The notes beneath the pieces are model-generated. The model searched no databases, was not told where the DNA came from, and worked only from the letters and a program-made list of their open reading frames with translations. From contig NZ_QOVG01000007.1 in NCBI RefSeq assembly GCF_010119615.1, positions 148,947 through 212,946 on the forward strand: DNA of 64,000 nucleotides, given 5' to 3'. Below are positions 8,987 to 18,727 of this stretch, one piece after another; the first letter of the stretch is position 1, and each line of letters starts with the position of its first letter. Source of the DNA: Pseudoxanthomonas gei (GTDB lineage: Bacteria; Pseudomonadota; Gammaproteobacteria; Xanthomonadales; Xanthomonadaceae). The translations under genes were made by a program, and so were the position numbers.

Positions 8987-9053
8987 ATGTGGGAGGGGCT
9001 TCAGCCCCGACGGCCCTTCGCCAAGAGCGTCGGGGCTGAAGCCCCTCGCACAT
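8987..9053. repeat. REP-type inverted repeat (hairpin)
   Basis: Two arms of about 26 bases pair almost perfectly: GTGGGAGGGGCTTCAGCCCC faces GGGGCTGAAGCCCCTCGCAC, with a short loop near 9015. It lies between the serine hydrolase gene and purU, both rightward. It belongs to the GTGGGAG...-type palindromic repeats common in gammaproteobacteria and may also act as a transcript-end hairpin. Confidence 0.8.
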
Positions 9054-9115
9054 TGTCAGCACCGGGCAAGCCCGGCCCCTGCTAATTGGCGCGGGGGAAC
9101 GGCTAGTATCGCCGC

Positions 9116-9967
9116 ATGCGCCCCGCCTACATCCTCACCCTGTCCTGCCCCGACCGCACCGGCATCGTCTACCGGGTGACCGGGCTGCTGTACGAGCTGG
9201 GCTGCAACATCCTGGACGCCCAGCAATTCGGCGACGAGGAAACCCGGCGCTTTTTCCTGCGCGTGCACTTCGAATTGCCGTCGCTGGGCGAGACCGACCT
9301 GCTGCAGGAAGGACTGGCAGGGCTGGCCGAGACTTTCCGCATGGAGTGGCAGGTCCACGATGCGCGCCGGCGCGCGCGCCTGCTGGTGCTGGTCAGCCGC
9401 CAGGGCCACTGCCTCAACGACCTGCTGTTCCGCGCGCACAGCGGGCAACTGCCGGTCGATATCGCCGGCATCGTTTCCAACCATGATGATTTCGCGGCGC
9501 TGGCCGCGTCCTATGCCGTGCCCTTCCACCATCTGCCAGTGACTGCGACGACAAGGCCGGCCCAGGAACAACGGATCCGCGAGCTGCTGGAAAGCGAACG
9601 CATCGACCTGGTGGTGCTGGCGCGTTACATGCAGATCCTGTCACCGGCCCTGTGCGAGACGCTGGCTGGCCGGGCCATCAACATCCACCACAGCTTCCTG
9701 CCCAGCTTCAAGGGCGCCAAGCCCTATCACCAGGCCCACCAGCGCGGGGTCAAGATCATCGGCGCCACCGCCCACTACGTCACCGGCGACCTCGACGAAG
9801 GCCCGATCATCGAGCAGGACGTGGCGCGCGTGGACCACGCCATGACCCCGAAGGAACTGGTGCGGGTCGGCAGCGACACCGAATCGCAGGTGCTGGCGCG
9901 CGCGGTCCGGCGGCACGTGGAGCACCGCATCCTCTTGAACGGCCACCGCACGGTGGTGTTCCGCTGA
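9116..9967 (+). CDS. purU: Formyltetrahydrofolate deformylase
   Basis: A 283-aa enzyme that hydrolyses 10-formyl-THF to THF and formate, balancing one-carbon pools and feeding PurT. Residues 1-80 form an ACT domain (LSCPDRTGIVYRVTGLLYE). Residues from about 85 form the formyltransferase-type domain, with the catalytic stretch NIHHSFLPSFKGAKPYHQA and ATAHYVTGDLDEGPII. It matches the family in length and has an intact active site. ATG 9116 has only a weak ribosome site. It is single-gene, flanked by a REP hairpin and the 192-bp repeat array. Confidence 0.95.
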   Translation: MRPAYILTLSCPDRTGIVYRVTGLLYELGCNILDAQQFGDEETRRFFLRVHFELPSLGETDLLQEGLAGLAETFRMEWQVHDARRRARLLVLVSRQGHCLNDLLFRAHSGQLPVDIAGIVSNHDDFAALAASYAVPFHHLPVTATTRPAQEQRIRELLESERIDLVVLARYMQILSPALCETLAGRAINIHHSFLPSFKGAKPYHQAHQRGVKIIGATAHYVTGDLDEGPIIEQDVARVDHAMTPKELVRVGSDTESQVLARAVRRHVEHRILLNGHRTVVFR

Positions 9968-10000
9968 CCTCGTCGCCGGGGGCGAAGGCGGCCTGGCTTT

Positions 10001-10640
10001 TGTAGCAGCGACGCAAATCGCGAACCACGCAGCGTGTGATTGCCGATTGGTAGGAGGCCCATGATTTCCTGGCTTCGCGACTCGCGTCGCTCCTACGACC
10101 CTTGCCAGTCGCCCATGCCGGCGCGTCTTGAAGCGCGTCGAAAGGCAACCGCGCAAGCACGGCCCCATGGACGAATCCGCGGCCCCGCCTTTTGTAGGAG
10201 CGACGCAAGTCGCGAAGCACGCAGCGTGTGATTGCCGATTGGTAGGAGGCCCATGATTTCCTGGCTTCGCGACTCGCGTCGCTCCTACAACGCTTGCCAG
10301 GCGATCACGCCGGCGTTGCTTGAACTGCGTCGAAAGGCAACCGCGCAAGCAAGGCCCCATGGACGAATCCGCGGCCCCGCCTTTTGTAGGAGCGACGCAA
10401 GTCGCGAAGCACGCAGCGTGTGATTGCCGGTTGGTAGGAGGCCCATGATTTCCTGGCTTCGCGACTCGCGTCGCTCCTACAACGCTTGCCAGGCGATCAC
10501 GCCGGCGTTGCTTGAACTGCGTCGAAAGGCAACCGCGCAAGCACGGCCCCATGGACGAATCCGCGGCCCCTTTCGTAGGAGCGACGCAAGTCGCGAAGCA
10601 CGCGGCGCATGATTGCCAATCGGGTCCGATGCTACGACCC
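10001..10640. repeat. 192-bp tandem REP (BIME-like) array
   Basis: Three near-identical 192-bp units begin at 10001, 10193 and 10385, and a partial fourth begins at 10574. Each unit carries GTAGGAGCGACGCAAGTCGC in one direction and its inverse (GCGACTCGCGTCGCTCCTAC) about 75 bases later, so each can fold into a long hairpin. The rest of the unit is a non-palindromic spacer that is equally conserved. Units 2 and 3 are more alike than unit 1, as expected of recent tandem duplication. Because 192 is divisible by three, long frames stay open on both strands; I do not regard them as genes. The array runs almost to the stop codon of the permease gene. Confidence 0.93.
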
Positions 10641-10646
10641 TGGTTG

Positions 10647-11990
10647 CTACAAGGCTGGCCTGGCCGTGCGCTTGAAGACAGTGACGGCCAGATAGACCAG
10701 CACCAGCCCACCCAGGGCCACGCCGATCGCCAGCCATTCCTTGGCGGTCAGCGTGGTCACGATCAACACCATGGCGACGGCCGCGATCAGCGGCACCAGC
10801 GGGCCGCCCCACAGCACGAACGGCGCATCACCGCGTTCGCGCAGGTTGCGGCGCTGCGCGCGCCAGGCCGCGACGCTGACCAGGGCATAGACCAGGCACA
10901 CGGCACCGCCCGAGATCAACGCCAGCGTGTCGAAGGTGCCGCCCAGGGCCAGCAGCCAGGCCAGGCCGGCATGCGTGGCCAGGGCCAGCAGCGGCACGCG
11001 ATGGCGGGCGCTGACCCGGGCGTAGTGATGCGGCAGGTAACCGTCGCGTCCCAAGGCGAACAGCAGGCGCGAGGAACCCAGCAGGTTGCCAAGCAGGAAG
11101 CCGGCCATGGAAATGCAGGCGGTCACCAGCAGCACCGTGCGCCCCGCCGACCACAGCACGCCCGCAGTATCGGCCAGCGGCACGCCGCTGCCGGCCAACG
11201 CCGGACCCAGCAAGCCCTGGCTTACGACCTGCAGGCCCAGGTACAGCAGCACCACCAGCAGGATCGCCACCATGGTCGCGCGGGGCACGCTGCGCGAAGG
11301 GTCGCGGACTTCACCGGAAGGCACCAGCGCCGTTTCCATGCCCGAGTAGGCGAACATCACCAGCACCATGCCGGTGCCCAGCGCGGCCCATGACGGCACG
11401 TCGCCGGGCGAGAAGCTCACCAGCGTCCAGTCGACGAAGAACAGGCCGATGCCCACCAGCAGGAACAGCGGCGTCAGCTTCAATCCCGCCAGCAGGGTGA
11501 TCGCGCGCGCGCCGAGCTTCACACCGAAGGCATTCAGCACGTACAGCAGCAGGTACAGCGCCGTGAGCAATCCGGCGCGCGGCCCGGGCTGGGAAAACCA
11601 CGGCACCAGGTTGGCCATCTGCACCGCAAAGGCCGCCGCCACGCCGGCGCTGGAAGCCACGTTGCTGATCCACATCAGCGCCCCGGCCAGGAAGCCGGCG
11701 AAATTGCCGAAGGTGGCGCGCAGATAGCTGTACGGCCCGCCGGTGGCGATGGCGCGGCTGCCGATCGCCGCAAAGCACAGCGCCACCGGGATGATGGCCA
11801 ACGCCCCGGCCACCAGCGCCAGTGGCGCGGCACTGCCGACCTGGCCCGACAACGCGGCCGGCATGCGGAAGATGCCACCGCCGACGATGACGTTCATCAC
11901 CGCCGCGGCCAGCGCGAACGAGCCCACCGCGCGGATCAGCGCCGCATCGCCTTCCAGTGGCTTGGGGGTAGGGTCGGTCTGCGTTGCCAT
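10647..11990 (-). CDS. Amino acid permease (APC superfamily)
   Basis: A 447-aa inner-membrane protein from ATG 11990 with about 12 hydrophobic segments. The first segment carries the APC substrate motif ([17 protein letters not shown]). [19 protein letters not shown] and a later [20 protein letters not shown] are also typical of this superfamily. A hydrophobic C-terminal helix pair ends in a basic tail ([10 protein letters not shown]). Expected role: proton- or exchange-coupled amino acid transport; the substrate cannot be told. It is divergent from the aldo/keto reductase gene, with about 130 bases of shared upstream DNA, and its stop codon lies against the REP array. Confidence 0.9.
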   Translation of the reverse strand: MATQTDPTPKPLEGDAALIRAVGSFALAAAVMNVIVGGGIFRMPAALSGQVGSAAPLALVAGALAIIPVALCFAAIGSRAIATGGPYSYLRATFGNFAGFLAGALMWISNVASSAGVAAAFAVQMANLVPWFSQPGPRAGLLTALYLLLYVLNAFGVKLGARAITLLAGLKLTPLFLLVGIGLFFVDWTLVSFSPGDVPSWAALGTGMVLVMFAYSGMETALVPSGEVRDPSRSVPRATMVAILLVVLLYLGLQVVSQGLLGPALAGSGVPLADTAGVLWSAGRTVLLVTACISMAGFLLGNLLGSSRLLFALGRDGYLPHHYARVSARHRVPLLALATHAGLAWLLALGGTFDTLALISGGAVCLVYALVSVAAWRAQRRNLRERGDAPFVLWGGPLVPLIAAVAMVLIVTTLTAKEWLAIGVALGGLVLVYLAVTVFKRTARPAL

Positions 11991-12119
11991 GGGGTGTTCC
12001 CGGAGTATTCGCCGAAGCGTCGCACGCCATCGCGGACAATGCGAGCGCCCGGATGGAATGAGCACATGGCCGCAACGCGCGCCGCGTTAGCCTGGCCTCC
12101 CCCACACAGGAGCAGCCCG

Positions 12120-13115
12120 ATGCAGATGCGACGACTGGGTTCCAACGGCCCGCAGGTGTCCGCCCTCGGCCTGGGCTGCATGGGCATGAGCGCCTTCTAT
12201 GGCGGGCGCAGCGACGACGCCGACGCGGTCGCGGTGATCCACCGCGCGCTCGACCTCGGCGTGACCCTGCTGGACACCGCCGACATGTACGGCCCGCACA
12301 CCAACGAAGTGCTGGTCGGCAAGGCCATCGCCGATCGCCGCGCGCAGGTCTTCCTTGCCACCAAGTTCGGCATCCGCCTGGATCCAGGCGATCCCACCGC
12401 GCGCGGTATCGATGGCAGCCCTGCCTATGCCGCCGCTGCCTGCGAAGGCAGCCTGCAGCGACTGGGCGTGGAGCACATCGATCTGTACTACCAGCATCGC
12501 GTCGATCCCGGCGTGCCCATCGAAGACACCGTGGGTGCGATGTCGCGCCTGGTGGAACAGGGCAAGGTGCGCTTCCTGGGCCTGTCCGAAGCCGCGCCGG
12601 ACACCGTGCGTCGCGCCCATGCCGTGCATCCCATCACCGCATTGCAGAGCGAGTATTCATTGTGGTCGCGCGAGCCGGAGAGCAACGGCTCGCTGGCCGT
12701 GTGCCGCGAACTGGGCATCGGCTTCGTGCCCTACTCGCCGCTGGGGCGCGGCTTCCTCACCGGCGCGATCAGGTCGGTGGAGGATTTCGAGGCCGACGAC
12801 TATCGCCGCACCTCGCCGCGATTCCAGGGCGACAACTTCGCCCGCAACCTGGCCCTGGTCGAGCAGGTGCACGCGCTGGCGCGCGAGAAGGGCGTGAGCG
12901 CCGGGCAGCTCGCGCTGGCCTGGGTGCTGGCGCAGGGCGATGACCTGGTGCCGATACCCGGCACCAAGCGCAGGCAGTACCTGGAAGAGAACCTGGGCGC
13001 GCTGGACGTGTCACTGGACCGGGACGAACTGGCGCGCATCGATGCGATCTTCCCCCTGGACGCGGCCGCCGGCACGCGCTATCCCGCCGCGGGCATGGGC
13101 GCGCTGCAGCGTTGA
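12120..13115 (+). CDS. Aldo/keto reductase
   Basis: A 331-aa cytoplasmic NADPH-dependent oxidoreductase with a TIM-barrel fold. ATG 12120 follows AGGAG. The catalytic tetrad is visible as Asp and Tyr in [14 protein letters not shown], Lys in VFLATKFG, and His in [10 protein letters not shown]. The cofactor-binding end is [16 protein letters not shown]. It resembles the AKR13/YajO-like group that acts on aldehydes and ketones. It lies 49 bases before the first M20 amidohydrolase and may be transcribed with it. Confidence 0.92.
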   Translation: MQMRRLGSNGPQVSALGLGCMGMSAFYGGRSDDADAVAVIHRALDLGVTLLDTADMYGPHTNEVLVGKAIADRRAQVFLATKFGIRLDPGDPTARGIDGSPAYAAAACEGSLQRLGVEHIDLYYQHRVDPGVPIEDTVGAMSRLVEQGKVRFLGLSEAAPDTVRRAHAVHPITALQSEYSLWSREPESNGSLAVCRELGIGFVPYSPLGRGFLTGAIRSVEDFEADDYRRTSPRFQGDNFARNLALVEQVHALAREKGVSAGQLALAWVLAQGDDLVPIPGTKRRQYLEENLGALDVSLDRDELARIDAIFPLDAAAGTRYPAAGMGALQR

Positions 13116-13164
13116 ATCGCGACGCCGGGTTAGCATCGCGGCCACTGCCCACCGAGTGCCGCTG

Positions 13165-14496
13165 ATGAAGCATGGTTTCCTGCTGTCGATCGCCCTTGCC
13201 GCCATCTCCTGCGCACTTGCGCCCGCCAACGCGCTCGCCGCCGATGCCGCGCAGGCATTGCAGGCGCTGCAGCCGAAGATGGTCGAGTGGCGACGCGACC
13301 TGCACCAGCATCCCGAACTGGGCACGCATGAGGTGCGCACTGCAAAGCTGGTGGCCGACCAGCTGCGCGCCCTGGGGCTGCAGCCGCGGACCGGGATTGC
13401 CGGCACCGGCGTGGTCGCCATCCTCAAGGGCGGCAGGCCCGGTCCACGCATTGCCATCCGCGCGGACATGGACGCGCTGCCGGTCACCGAACAGACCGGC
13501 CTGCCGTTCGCATCGAAGGTCACCGGCACCTATCGCGGCCAACCGGTCGGGGTGATGCATGCCTGCGGCCACGATGCACACGTGGCGATGCTGCTGGGCG
13601 TGGCCTCGGCGCTGGTGGCGATGCGTGATGGGTTGCCGGGCGAGGTGATGTTCGTGTTCCAGCCGGCCGAGGAAGGCCCCGCCAACGCGGGCGAGGAATT
13701 CGGCGCCGCGCTGATGTTGAAGCAGGGCCTCTTCAGCGACTTCAAGCCCGACGCCGTGTTCGGCCTGCATGTATGGGCGGGGCTGCCGGTGGGCCAGGTC
13801 GGCACCCGCAGCGGTGCGCTGATGGCCAGCGCCGACGAGTGGACGCTGACCGTGCGCGGCAAACAGACCCACGGTTCGCGGCCGTGGGACGGAGTGGACC
13901 CGATCACCATCGGCGCGCAGATTTTGCTGGGCACCCAGTCGATCATCGCCCGCCAGGTGAATATCGCGGCCACCCCGGTAGTGCTGACCGCTGGCCAGTT
14001 CCAGAGCGGCGTGCGCTTCAACATCATCCCCGACGAAGCCAAACTGGTGGGCACGTTGCGCACCTTCGATCCGCTTGTGCGCCAGGACGTCATCGACCGC
14101 TTCCGGCGTACCGCCGAGGACTTCGCCCATGCCGGTGGCGGCAGCGCCGAGCTGCAGGTGGTGAACAATGCGCCGGCCACGGTCAACGACCCGGCGCTGG
14201 CGCAACGCGCACGGGGGTCGCTGGAAACCGCAGTGGGCGCGGGTAACGTGGTGGAGATGCCGCTGGTCACCGTGGCCGAGGATTTCTCGCAGTACGCCAC
14301 GGTCGCACCGACGTTCTTCTTCTTCGTCGGCTCTACCGCCACCGGTATCGATCCGGCCAGTGCACCGATCAACCATTCGCCGCAGTTCCTGCTCGACGAG
14401 CATGCACTGCAGATCGGCAGCCGGGCGATGCTGCAGGTGGCACTGGATTACCTGGAGCAGCCGCCGGGTTGGACGTGGGGCGCAGGTAGCGACTGA
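13165..14496 (+). CDS. Secreted M20-family amidohydrolase (paralogue 1)
   Basis: A 443-aa metallo-amidohydrolase from ATG 13165 with a signal peptide of about 25 residues ending ALAA. Metal-ligand motifs of the hippurate hydrolase/IAA-amino-acid hydrolase group are present: [29 protein letters not shown] and a late EDFSQYA. A dimerisation domain lies between. The substrate is probably an N-acyl or N-aryl amino acid or peptide in the periplasm. It is clearly paralogous to the gene at 15423; the two flank a TSUP transporter read the other way, and this gene's stop is only 8 bases from the transporter stop. Confidence 0.92.
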   Translation: MKHGFLLSIALAAISCALAPANALAADAAQALQALQPKMVEWRRDLHQHPELGTHEVRTAKLVADQLRALGLQPRTGIAGTGVVAILKGGRPGPRIAIRADMDALPVTEQTGLPFASKVTGTYRGQPVGVMHACGHDAHVAMLLGVASALVAMRDGLPGEVMFVFQPAEEGPANAGEEFGAALMLKQGLFSDFKPDAVFGLHVWAGLPVGQVGTRSGALMASADEWTLTVRGKQTHGSRPWDGVDPITIGAQILLGTQSIIARQVNIAATPVVLTAGQFQSGVRFNIIPDEAKLVGTLRTFDPLVRQDVIDRFRRTAEDFAHAGGGSAELQVVNNAPATVNDPALAQRARGSLETAVGAGNVVEMPLVTVAEDFSQYATVAPTFFFFVGSTATGIDPASAPINHSPQFLLDEHALQIGSRAMLQVALDYLEQPPGWTWGAGSD

Positions 14497-14504
14497 CGGC
14501 GCTG

Positions 14505-15290
14505 CTAGAACCCCAGCCACAGTCGCAGCGGATGCGCCGGGTCGGCCAGCAGGCGGATCGCCAGCACCACCGAAACCGTCACCAGCAACGGCTTGATCAC
14601 GCGAACGCCCTGCTTCATCGCAAAACGCGAGCCCAGGTGCGCGCCGACGAACTGCCCCGCGCCCATCACCAGCCCGACCTTCCACAGCACCGCGCCAAAG
14701 GCCAGGAACACCGCGAAGGCGCCGACGTTGGAACCGAAGTTGAGGAACTTGGTGTGGGCGGTGGCCTTGAGCACGCCATAGCCGGCCAGGCCGATGAAGC
14801 CCAGCATCAGGAACGACCCGGTGCCGGGACCGAACACGCCATCGTAGAAACCGATCACCGGCACGAAGGTCAGCGCAAAGGCCGTGGTGGACAGGCGCCG
14901 GTGCCGATCCAGGTGTCCGGCGTCGGGCTTGAAGCCGAAATACACGGCGATGCCGATCAGCAGGAACGGCAGCACGGCCTTCAGTGCGTCACCCGGCACC
15001 ACCGTGGCCAGCAGGGCGCCCAGTGCGGCGCCGGCCGCAGCCGTCAACGCCATCGGCCACTGGCTGCGCAGGTCGACGTGGCCGTGCCGCGCGTAGGCCA
15101 GGCTGGCCGAGCCCGAACCGAACAACGACTGCAGCTTGTTGGTGCCCAGCACCTGCAGCGGCGGAATGCCGGCCAGCAGCATCGCCGGAATGGTCAGCAT
15201 GCCGCCGCCCCCGGCGATGGCATCGATGAAGCCCGCCAGCAGCGCGGCTGCGAACAGGAACAGCAGGATCAACAGGCCAGGGTCTTCCAA
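14505..15290 (-). CDS. TSUP (TauE/SafE, YfcA-type) membrane transporter
   Basis: A 261-aa inner-membrane protein with about eight hydrophobic segments. The glycine-rich first repeat (FIDAIAGGGGMLTIPAMLLAG) and LGTNKLQSLFGSGSASLAY are the YfcA signature; a second half repeats the fold (FYDGVFGPGTGSFLMLGF). The start is TTG 15290, preceded by GGATG; the nearby ATG 15298 is out of frame. TSUP proteins move sulfite, sulfonates or other organic anions. Placed between two secreted amidohydrolases, it might carry a released acid, which is inference only. Confidence 0.88.
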   Translation of the reverse strand: MEDPGLLILLFLFAAALLAGFIDAIAGGGGMLTIPAMLLAGIPPLQVLGTNKLQSLFGSGSASLAYARHGHVDLRSQWPMALTAAAGAALGALLATVVPGDALKAVLPFLLIGIAVYFGFKPDAGHLDRHRRLSTTAFALTFVPVIGFYDGVFGPGTGSFLMLGFIGLAGYGVLKATAHTKFLNFGSNVGAFAVFLAFGAVLWKVGLVMGAGQFVGAHLGSRFAMKQGVRVIKPLLVTVSVVLAIRLLADPAHPLRLWLGF

Positions 15291-15422
15291 GGGATCATCC
15301 GGTGGCGGTGACGGGACAGCGCGCCCGATCGCGCACCGAATGCAGGTCCGATGTTAGCCGATGCCCCGCTACGCCAAGCCCGGGCGCGGGTTAGCATCGG
15401 GCCATCCCATTGGAGTACCTCG

Positions 15423-16757
15423 ATGCCCTTGCCGTCCGGAATGCTGTCCGTCCGTATCCTCCCGCTGATCGCCGCGCTGGCCATTGCCTCCCACGCCAAC
15501 GCGCAGGAAACACCGTCGCAGCGCAGCGAGGTCACGGCCGCGGCGCAACGGCTGGACGCGAAGATCACCGCCTGGCGACGCGACTTCCACGCCCATCCCG
15601 AATTGTCCAACCGCGAGGAGCGCACCTCCGCCAAGGTGGTCGAACACCTGCGCGCGCTGGGCCTGGAGCCGGTCACGATGGCCCGCCATGGCGTGGTCGC
15701 GATCATCACCGGCGGCAAGCCGGGGCCGAAGATCGCCTTGCGTGCCGACATGGACGCATTGCCGGTCACCGAGCAGACCGGCCTGCCGTTCGCCTCCAAG
15801 GCCACTTCGACTTATCGCGGCGAGAACGTCGGGGTCATGCACGCCTGCGGCCACGACGCCCATACCGGCATCCTCATGGGCGTGGCCGAGGCGCTGGTGG
15901 CGATGAAGGATGAACTGCCAGGTTCGGTGATGCTGATCTTCCAGCCGGCCGAGGAAGGCGCACCGCCGCCGGAAGAAGGCGGCGCCGCGCTGATGCTGAA
16001 GGAAGGACTGTTCAAGGACTTCAAGCCCGAAGCGGTGTTCGGGCTGCATGTGTTCTCCAGCGTGCAGGCCGGACAGATCGCGGTGCGCGGCGGGCCGCTG
16101 ATGGCGGCCTCGGACCGCTTCGCGATCAAGGTCAGCGGGCGCCAGACCCATGGCTCCGCCCCGTGGAACGGCATCGACCCGATCGTGGCCGCGGCCGACC
16201 TGATCGGCACCGCGCAGACCATCGTCAGCCGCCGCACCAACATCGCCCGGTTGCCGGCGGTGGTCACCTTCGGCGCCATCAAGGGCGGCATCCGCTACAA
16301 CATCATTCCCGACGACGTGGAAATGGTCGGCACCATCCGCACCTTCGACCCGGCCATGCGCCAGCAGGTATTCGCCGACCTGCGCAACGTGGCCGCGCAC
16401 ACCGCCGCCGCCCACGGCGCCACCGCGCAGACCGACATCTACGAAAACGACGGCAATCCTCCGACCGTCAACGATCCGGCCCTGACCGCCAGGATGCTGC
16501 CCAGCCTGCAGGCCGTGGTCGGCAAGGACAATGTGTACGAGCCACCGCTGCAGATGGGCTCGGAGGATTTCTCGCTGTATGCGCTGGAAGTACCGTCGCT
16601 GTTCTTCTTCGTCGGTTCGACCGGCAAGGGCATCGACCCGGCGACCGCGCCCAGCAACCACTCGCCCAAGTTCCTGCTGGACGAGTCGTCGCTGGACATC
16701 GGTTTCCGTTCGCTGCTGCAGGTCACCCTGGACTACCTGCACGGCGCAGCGCCGTAG
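15423..16757 (+). CDS. Secreted M20-family amidohydrolase (paralogue 2)
   Basis: A 444-aa enzyme from ATG 15423 with a signal peptide ending SHANA-Q. It shares the order of motifs with the 13165 gene ([58 protein letters not shown]), and the two stay alike along their whole length. An acidic/proline-rich insertion follows the PAEEG motif. Expected function is hydrolysis of N-acyl amino acids or peptides outside the cytoplasm. Its TAG stop is part of the adjoining GTAGGGCGGG repeat, so the repeat inserted at, or created, the gene end. Confidence 0.92.
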   Translation: MPLPSGMLSVRILPLIAALAIASHANAQETPSQRSEVTAAAQRLDAKITAWRRDFHAHPELSNREERTSAKVVEHLRALGLEPVTMARHGVVAIITGGKPGPKIALRADMDALPVTEQTGLPFASKATSTYRGENVGVMHACGHDAHTGILMGVAEALVAMKDELPGSVMLIFQPAEEGAPPPEEGGAALMLKEGLFKDFKPEAVFGLHVFSSVQAGQIAVRGGPLMAASDRFAIKVSGRQTHGSAPWNGIDPIVAAADLIGTAQTIVSRRTNIARLPAVVTFGAIKGGIRYNIIPDDVEMVGTIRTFDPAMRQQVFADLRNVAAHTAAAHGATAQTDIYENDGNPPTVNDPALTARMLPSLQAVVGKDNVYEPPLQMGSEDFSLYALEVPSLFFFVGSTGKGIDPATAPSNHSPKFLLDESSLDIGFRSLLQVTLDYLHGAAP

Positions 16758-16893
16758 GGCGGGCCCCGGCCCGCCATTGCCATGCCGAATGCCGCCTCGG
16801 CAGGTGGCGAAGCGAACCAACCAGGCCAAGCGGTTTCGTTTTGTTGGCGTCGGTGGCGACCGATGGCAATGGTGGGCCAGGGCCCACCCTACG
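16754..16893. repeat. Inverted repeat pair (GTAGGGCGGGCC type)
   Basis: GTAGGGCGGGCCCCGGCCCG at 16754 is matched by its inverse ending GGGCCCACCCTAC at 16892. Both carry an inner palindrome and an ATTGCCAT extension. The middle 70 bases are unrelated. It separates the M20 gene from queF and may form a transcript-end hairpin. The left arm supplies the stop codon of the preceding gene. Confidence 0.82.
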
Positions 16894-16927
16894 AATCCCT
16901 AACCTGCGCGCCGCTAAAATATGGCGC

Positions 16928-17743
16928 ATGAATACTGTCGAAGACTCCAGCCTGGGCCACGAAGTCGCCTATCCCTCGCACTACGACGCCGGCCTGCTGT
17001 TCCCGATCCCCCGCGCCGCCGGCCGCGCCGAGATCGGCCTGCTCGACACTGCGCTGCCCTTCATCGGCCACGACCGTTGGCATGCCTACGAGATCAGCTG
17101 GCTGGACGCGCGCGGCAAGCCCTGCGTGGCCACCGCCACTTTCGCGGTGCCGTGCACGTCGCCGAACCTGATCGAATCCAAGTCTCTCAAGCTGTACCTC
17201 AACTCGTTGAACGCCGAGCGCTTCAACAGCGACGAGGCACTGCGCGAGCGCATCGCCCTGGACCTGTCGGTACGCGCCGGCGCCGATGTCGCAGTCGCAT
17301 TCGGGTTGCCGGAGATGGAGCGCATCGAAGGCGGCGAAACCATCGATGCCCAGGACCTGGAGATCGATGACTACGGCCCGCCCAATCCCGAGTACCTGTC
17401 CTCCGACAGCGCGCACATCGCCGAAGAGGCGCTGGTCTCGCACCTGCTGAAGTCCAATTGCCCGGTGACCGGCCAACCCGACTGGGCCAGCCTGGTGCTG
17501 GCCTACCGCGGCCCACGCATCGAACGTGCCGGCCTGCTGCGCTACCTGGTCAGCTTCCGCGACCATGCCGGCTTCCACGAGCAATGCGTGGAACGCATCT
17601 TCCGCGACGTGCTCGAGTACTGCCGCCCGCAATCGCTTTCGGTGGAAGCGCGCTACACGCGGCGCGGCGGACTGGACATCAATCCCTGGCGCGCGACACC
17701 CGGCAGTGACGTGCCCGAAGCGGTGCGGGAACTGCGCCAGTAA
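16928..17743 (+). CDS. queF: NADPH-dependent 7-cyano-7-deazaguanine reductase (long form)
   Basis: A 271-aa enzyme that reduces preQ0 to preQ1 in queuosine synthesis. It has the bimodular long form of E. coli QueF (282 aa). The active-site cysteine is C178 in [10 protein letters not shown] and the acid is D185. The NADPH/substrate region follows ([33 protein letters not shown]). ATG 16928 is chosen as the first start after the repeat. Complete and probably active; other queuosine genes are not in view. Confidence 0.96.
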   Translation: MNTVEDSSLGHEVAYPSHYDAGLLFPIPRAAGRAEIGLLDTALPFIGHDRWHAYEISWLDARGKPCVATATFAVPCTSPNLIESKSLKLYLNSLNAERFNSDEALRERIALDLSVRAGADVAVAFGLPEMERIEGGETIDAQDLEIDDYGPPNPEYLSSDSAHIAEEALVSHLLKSNCPVTGQPDWASLVLAYRGPRIERAGLLRYLVSFRDHAGFHEQCVERIFRDVLEYCRPQSLSVEARYTRRGGLDINPWRATPGSDVPEAVRELRQ

Positions 17744-17852
17744 AGCCGGTGACGGGCCCGGTTCCCTCTTCACCGGGACGGCATGAATTCTTAACACCCC
17801 CTGTGTAGATTGTGGTTCCCAGAACACCAACTCCCTTCGGGAGGAGCCACGC

Positions 17853-18152
17853 ATGAGCACCGAAAAGAAAGCCGATTTTTCAGATGTAAGCGCCAAGGTC
17901 GACAGCACCGAGCAGAAGGCGGCGGATTTCTCTGACGTCACTGCCAGGGTCGACAGCACCGAGGAAGTGATCGGCGAGCGCACCTATACGATCGAGAAGG
18001 GCGACACGCTGTCCAAGATCGCCAAGGAACAGCTGGGCCACGCCAGTGCGTGGAAGCAGATCTTCGAAGCCAACCGCGATGTCCTGGATGATCCGGACCG
18101 CATTTTCCCGGGCCAGGTGATCAAGTTGCCCCCGGCCGATACCAGCGCCTGA
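17853..18152 (+). CDS. Small LysM-domain protein
   Basis: A 99-aa protein with a strong GGGAGGAGCC site upstream of ATG 17853. Residues about 44-94 form one LysM domain (RTYTIEKGDTLSKIAKEQLG ... FPGQVIKLP). The first 40 residues hold a 17-residue direct duplication: ADFSDVSAKVDSTEQ, then ADFSDVTARVDSTEE. There is no signal peptide. It resembles YgaU/Kbp-type small LysM proteins, which bind peptidoglycan or potassium, but the duplicated head differs. A lipoprotein gene follows 50 bases later, so the two may form a transcript. Confidence 0.88.
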   Translation: MSTEKKADFSDVSAKVDSTEQKAADFSDVTARVDSTEEVIGERTYTIEKGDTLSKIAKEQLGHASAWKQIFEANRDVLDDPDRIFPGQVIKLPPADTSA

Positions 18153-18202
18153 CCGCATCGGTCAACCGTTCAAATCCCCAATACTTTTCAAGGATCGACA
18201 CC

Positions 18203-18685
18203 ATGAAGCTCAATCGCATTTCCTACGCCCTGATCGTCGCCCTGGCCGGCACCGTAGCGCTGGCCGGCTGCAAGAAGAAGGAAGAAGCCGTGGTCACGCC
18301 GCCCGTGGTGACCGAGCCCGCACCGGCCCCGGCGCCGATGGAACCGGCCCCGGCCCCGGTCACCGCCACCAGCGTTTCCGTGGGCAACACCGTAGGCGCC
18401 GACAAGTCGGTCGCAGGCGTTTCGACCTTCGCCGCCCAGGACAAGATCATCGTTTCGGTGAAGACCGACGCGGCCACCGCGGCCAATGCGGCCATCGACG
18501 CCAAGCTGACCTACCAGGACGGCCAGGTGGCCGGCCAGCAGACCGCCAACGTCAAGGCCGAGGACGCAGGCACCACCAACATCACCTTCACCAAGGCCAC
18601 CCCGTGGCCGACCGGCAAGTACAAGGTCGACGTCACCGTCAACGGCCAGCCCGCCGGCATGACCCAGGAAATCGAAGTCAAGTGA
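18203..18685 (+). CDS. Secreted lipoprotein with proline-rich linker
   Basis: A 160-aa protein from ATG 18203 with a lipoprotein signal: a hydrophobic stretch ends in LAGC, making C23 the lipid anchor. A KKKEE segment and an alanine/proline linker (about 30-52) lead to a beta-rich domain of about 100 residues (TYQDGQVAGQQTANVK, GKYKVDVTVNGQ) that looks immunoglobulin-like. K/E at position +2 to +4 does not strongly suggest inner-membrane retention. I do not recognise a named family. It follows the LysM gene and is closed by a large hairpin. Confidence 0.85.
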   Translation: MKLNRISYALIVALAGTVALAGCKKKEEAVVTPPVVTEPAPAPAPMEPAPAPVTATSVSVGNTVGADKSVAGVSTFAAQDKIIVSVKTDAATAANAAIDAKLTYQDGQVAGQQTANVKAEDAGTTNITFTKATPWPTGKYKVDVTVNGQPAGMTQEIEVK

Positions 18686-18727
18686 CCCAAGCGCGCCCGC
18701 GCTAGCGCGGGCCTTTGCGCTTGGGTC
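18684..18727 (+). terminator. Large hairpin after the lipoprotein gene
   Basis: An outer stem (GACCCAAGCGC with GCGCTTGGGTC) encloses a perfect inner palindrome (GCCCGCGCTAGCGCGGGC). Only a short CTTT follows the inner stem, so Rho-independent activity is uncertain. It begins inside the stop codon of the lipoprotein gene. Confidence 0.5.

Noticed and set aside
9641..10711. A 356-codon minus-strand frame with three 64-residue repeats
   Set aside because: It is open only because the 192-bp REP unit is a multiple of three and it overlaps the end of purU; no ribosome site or homology is apparent.
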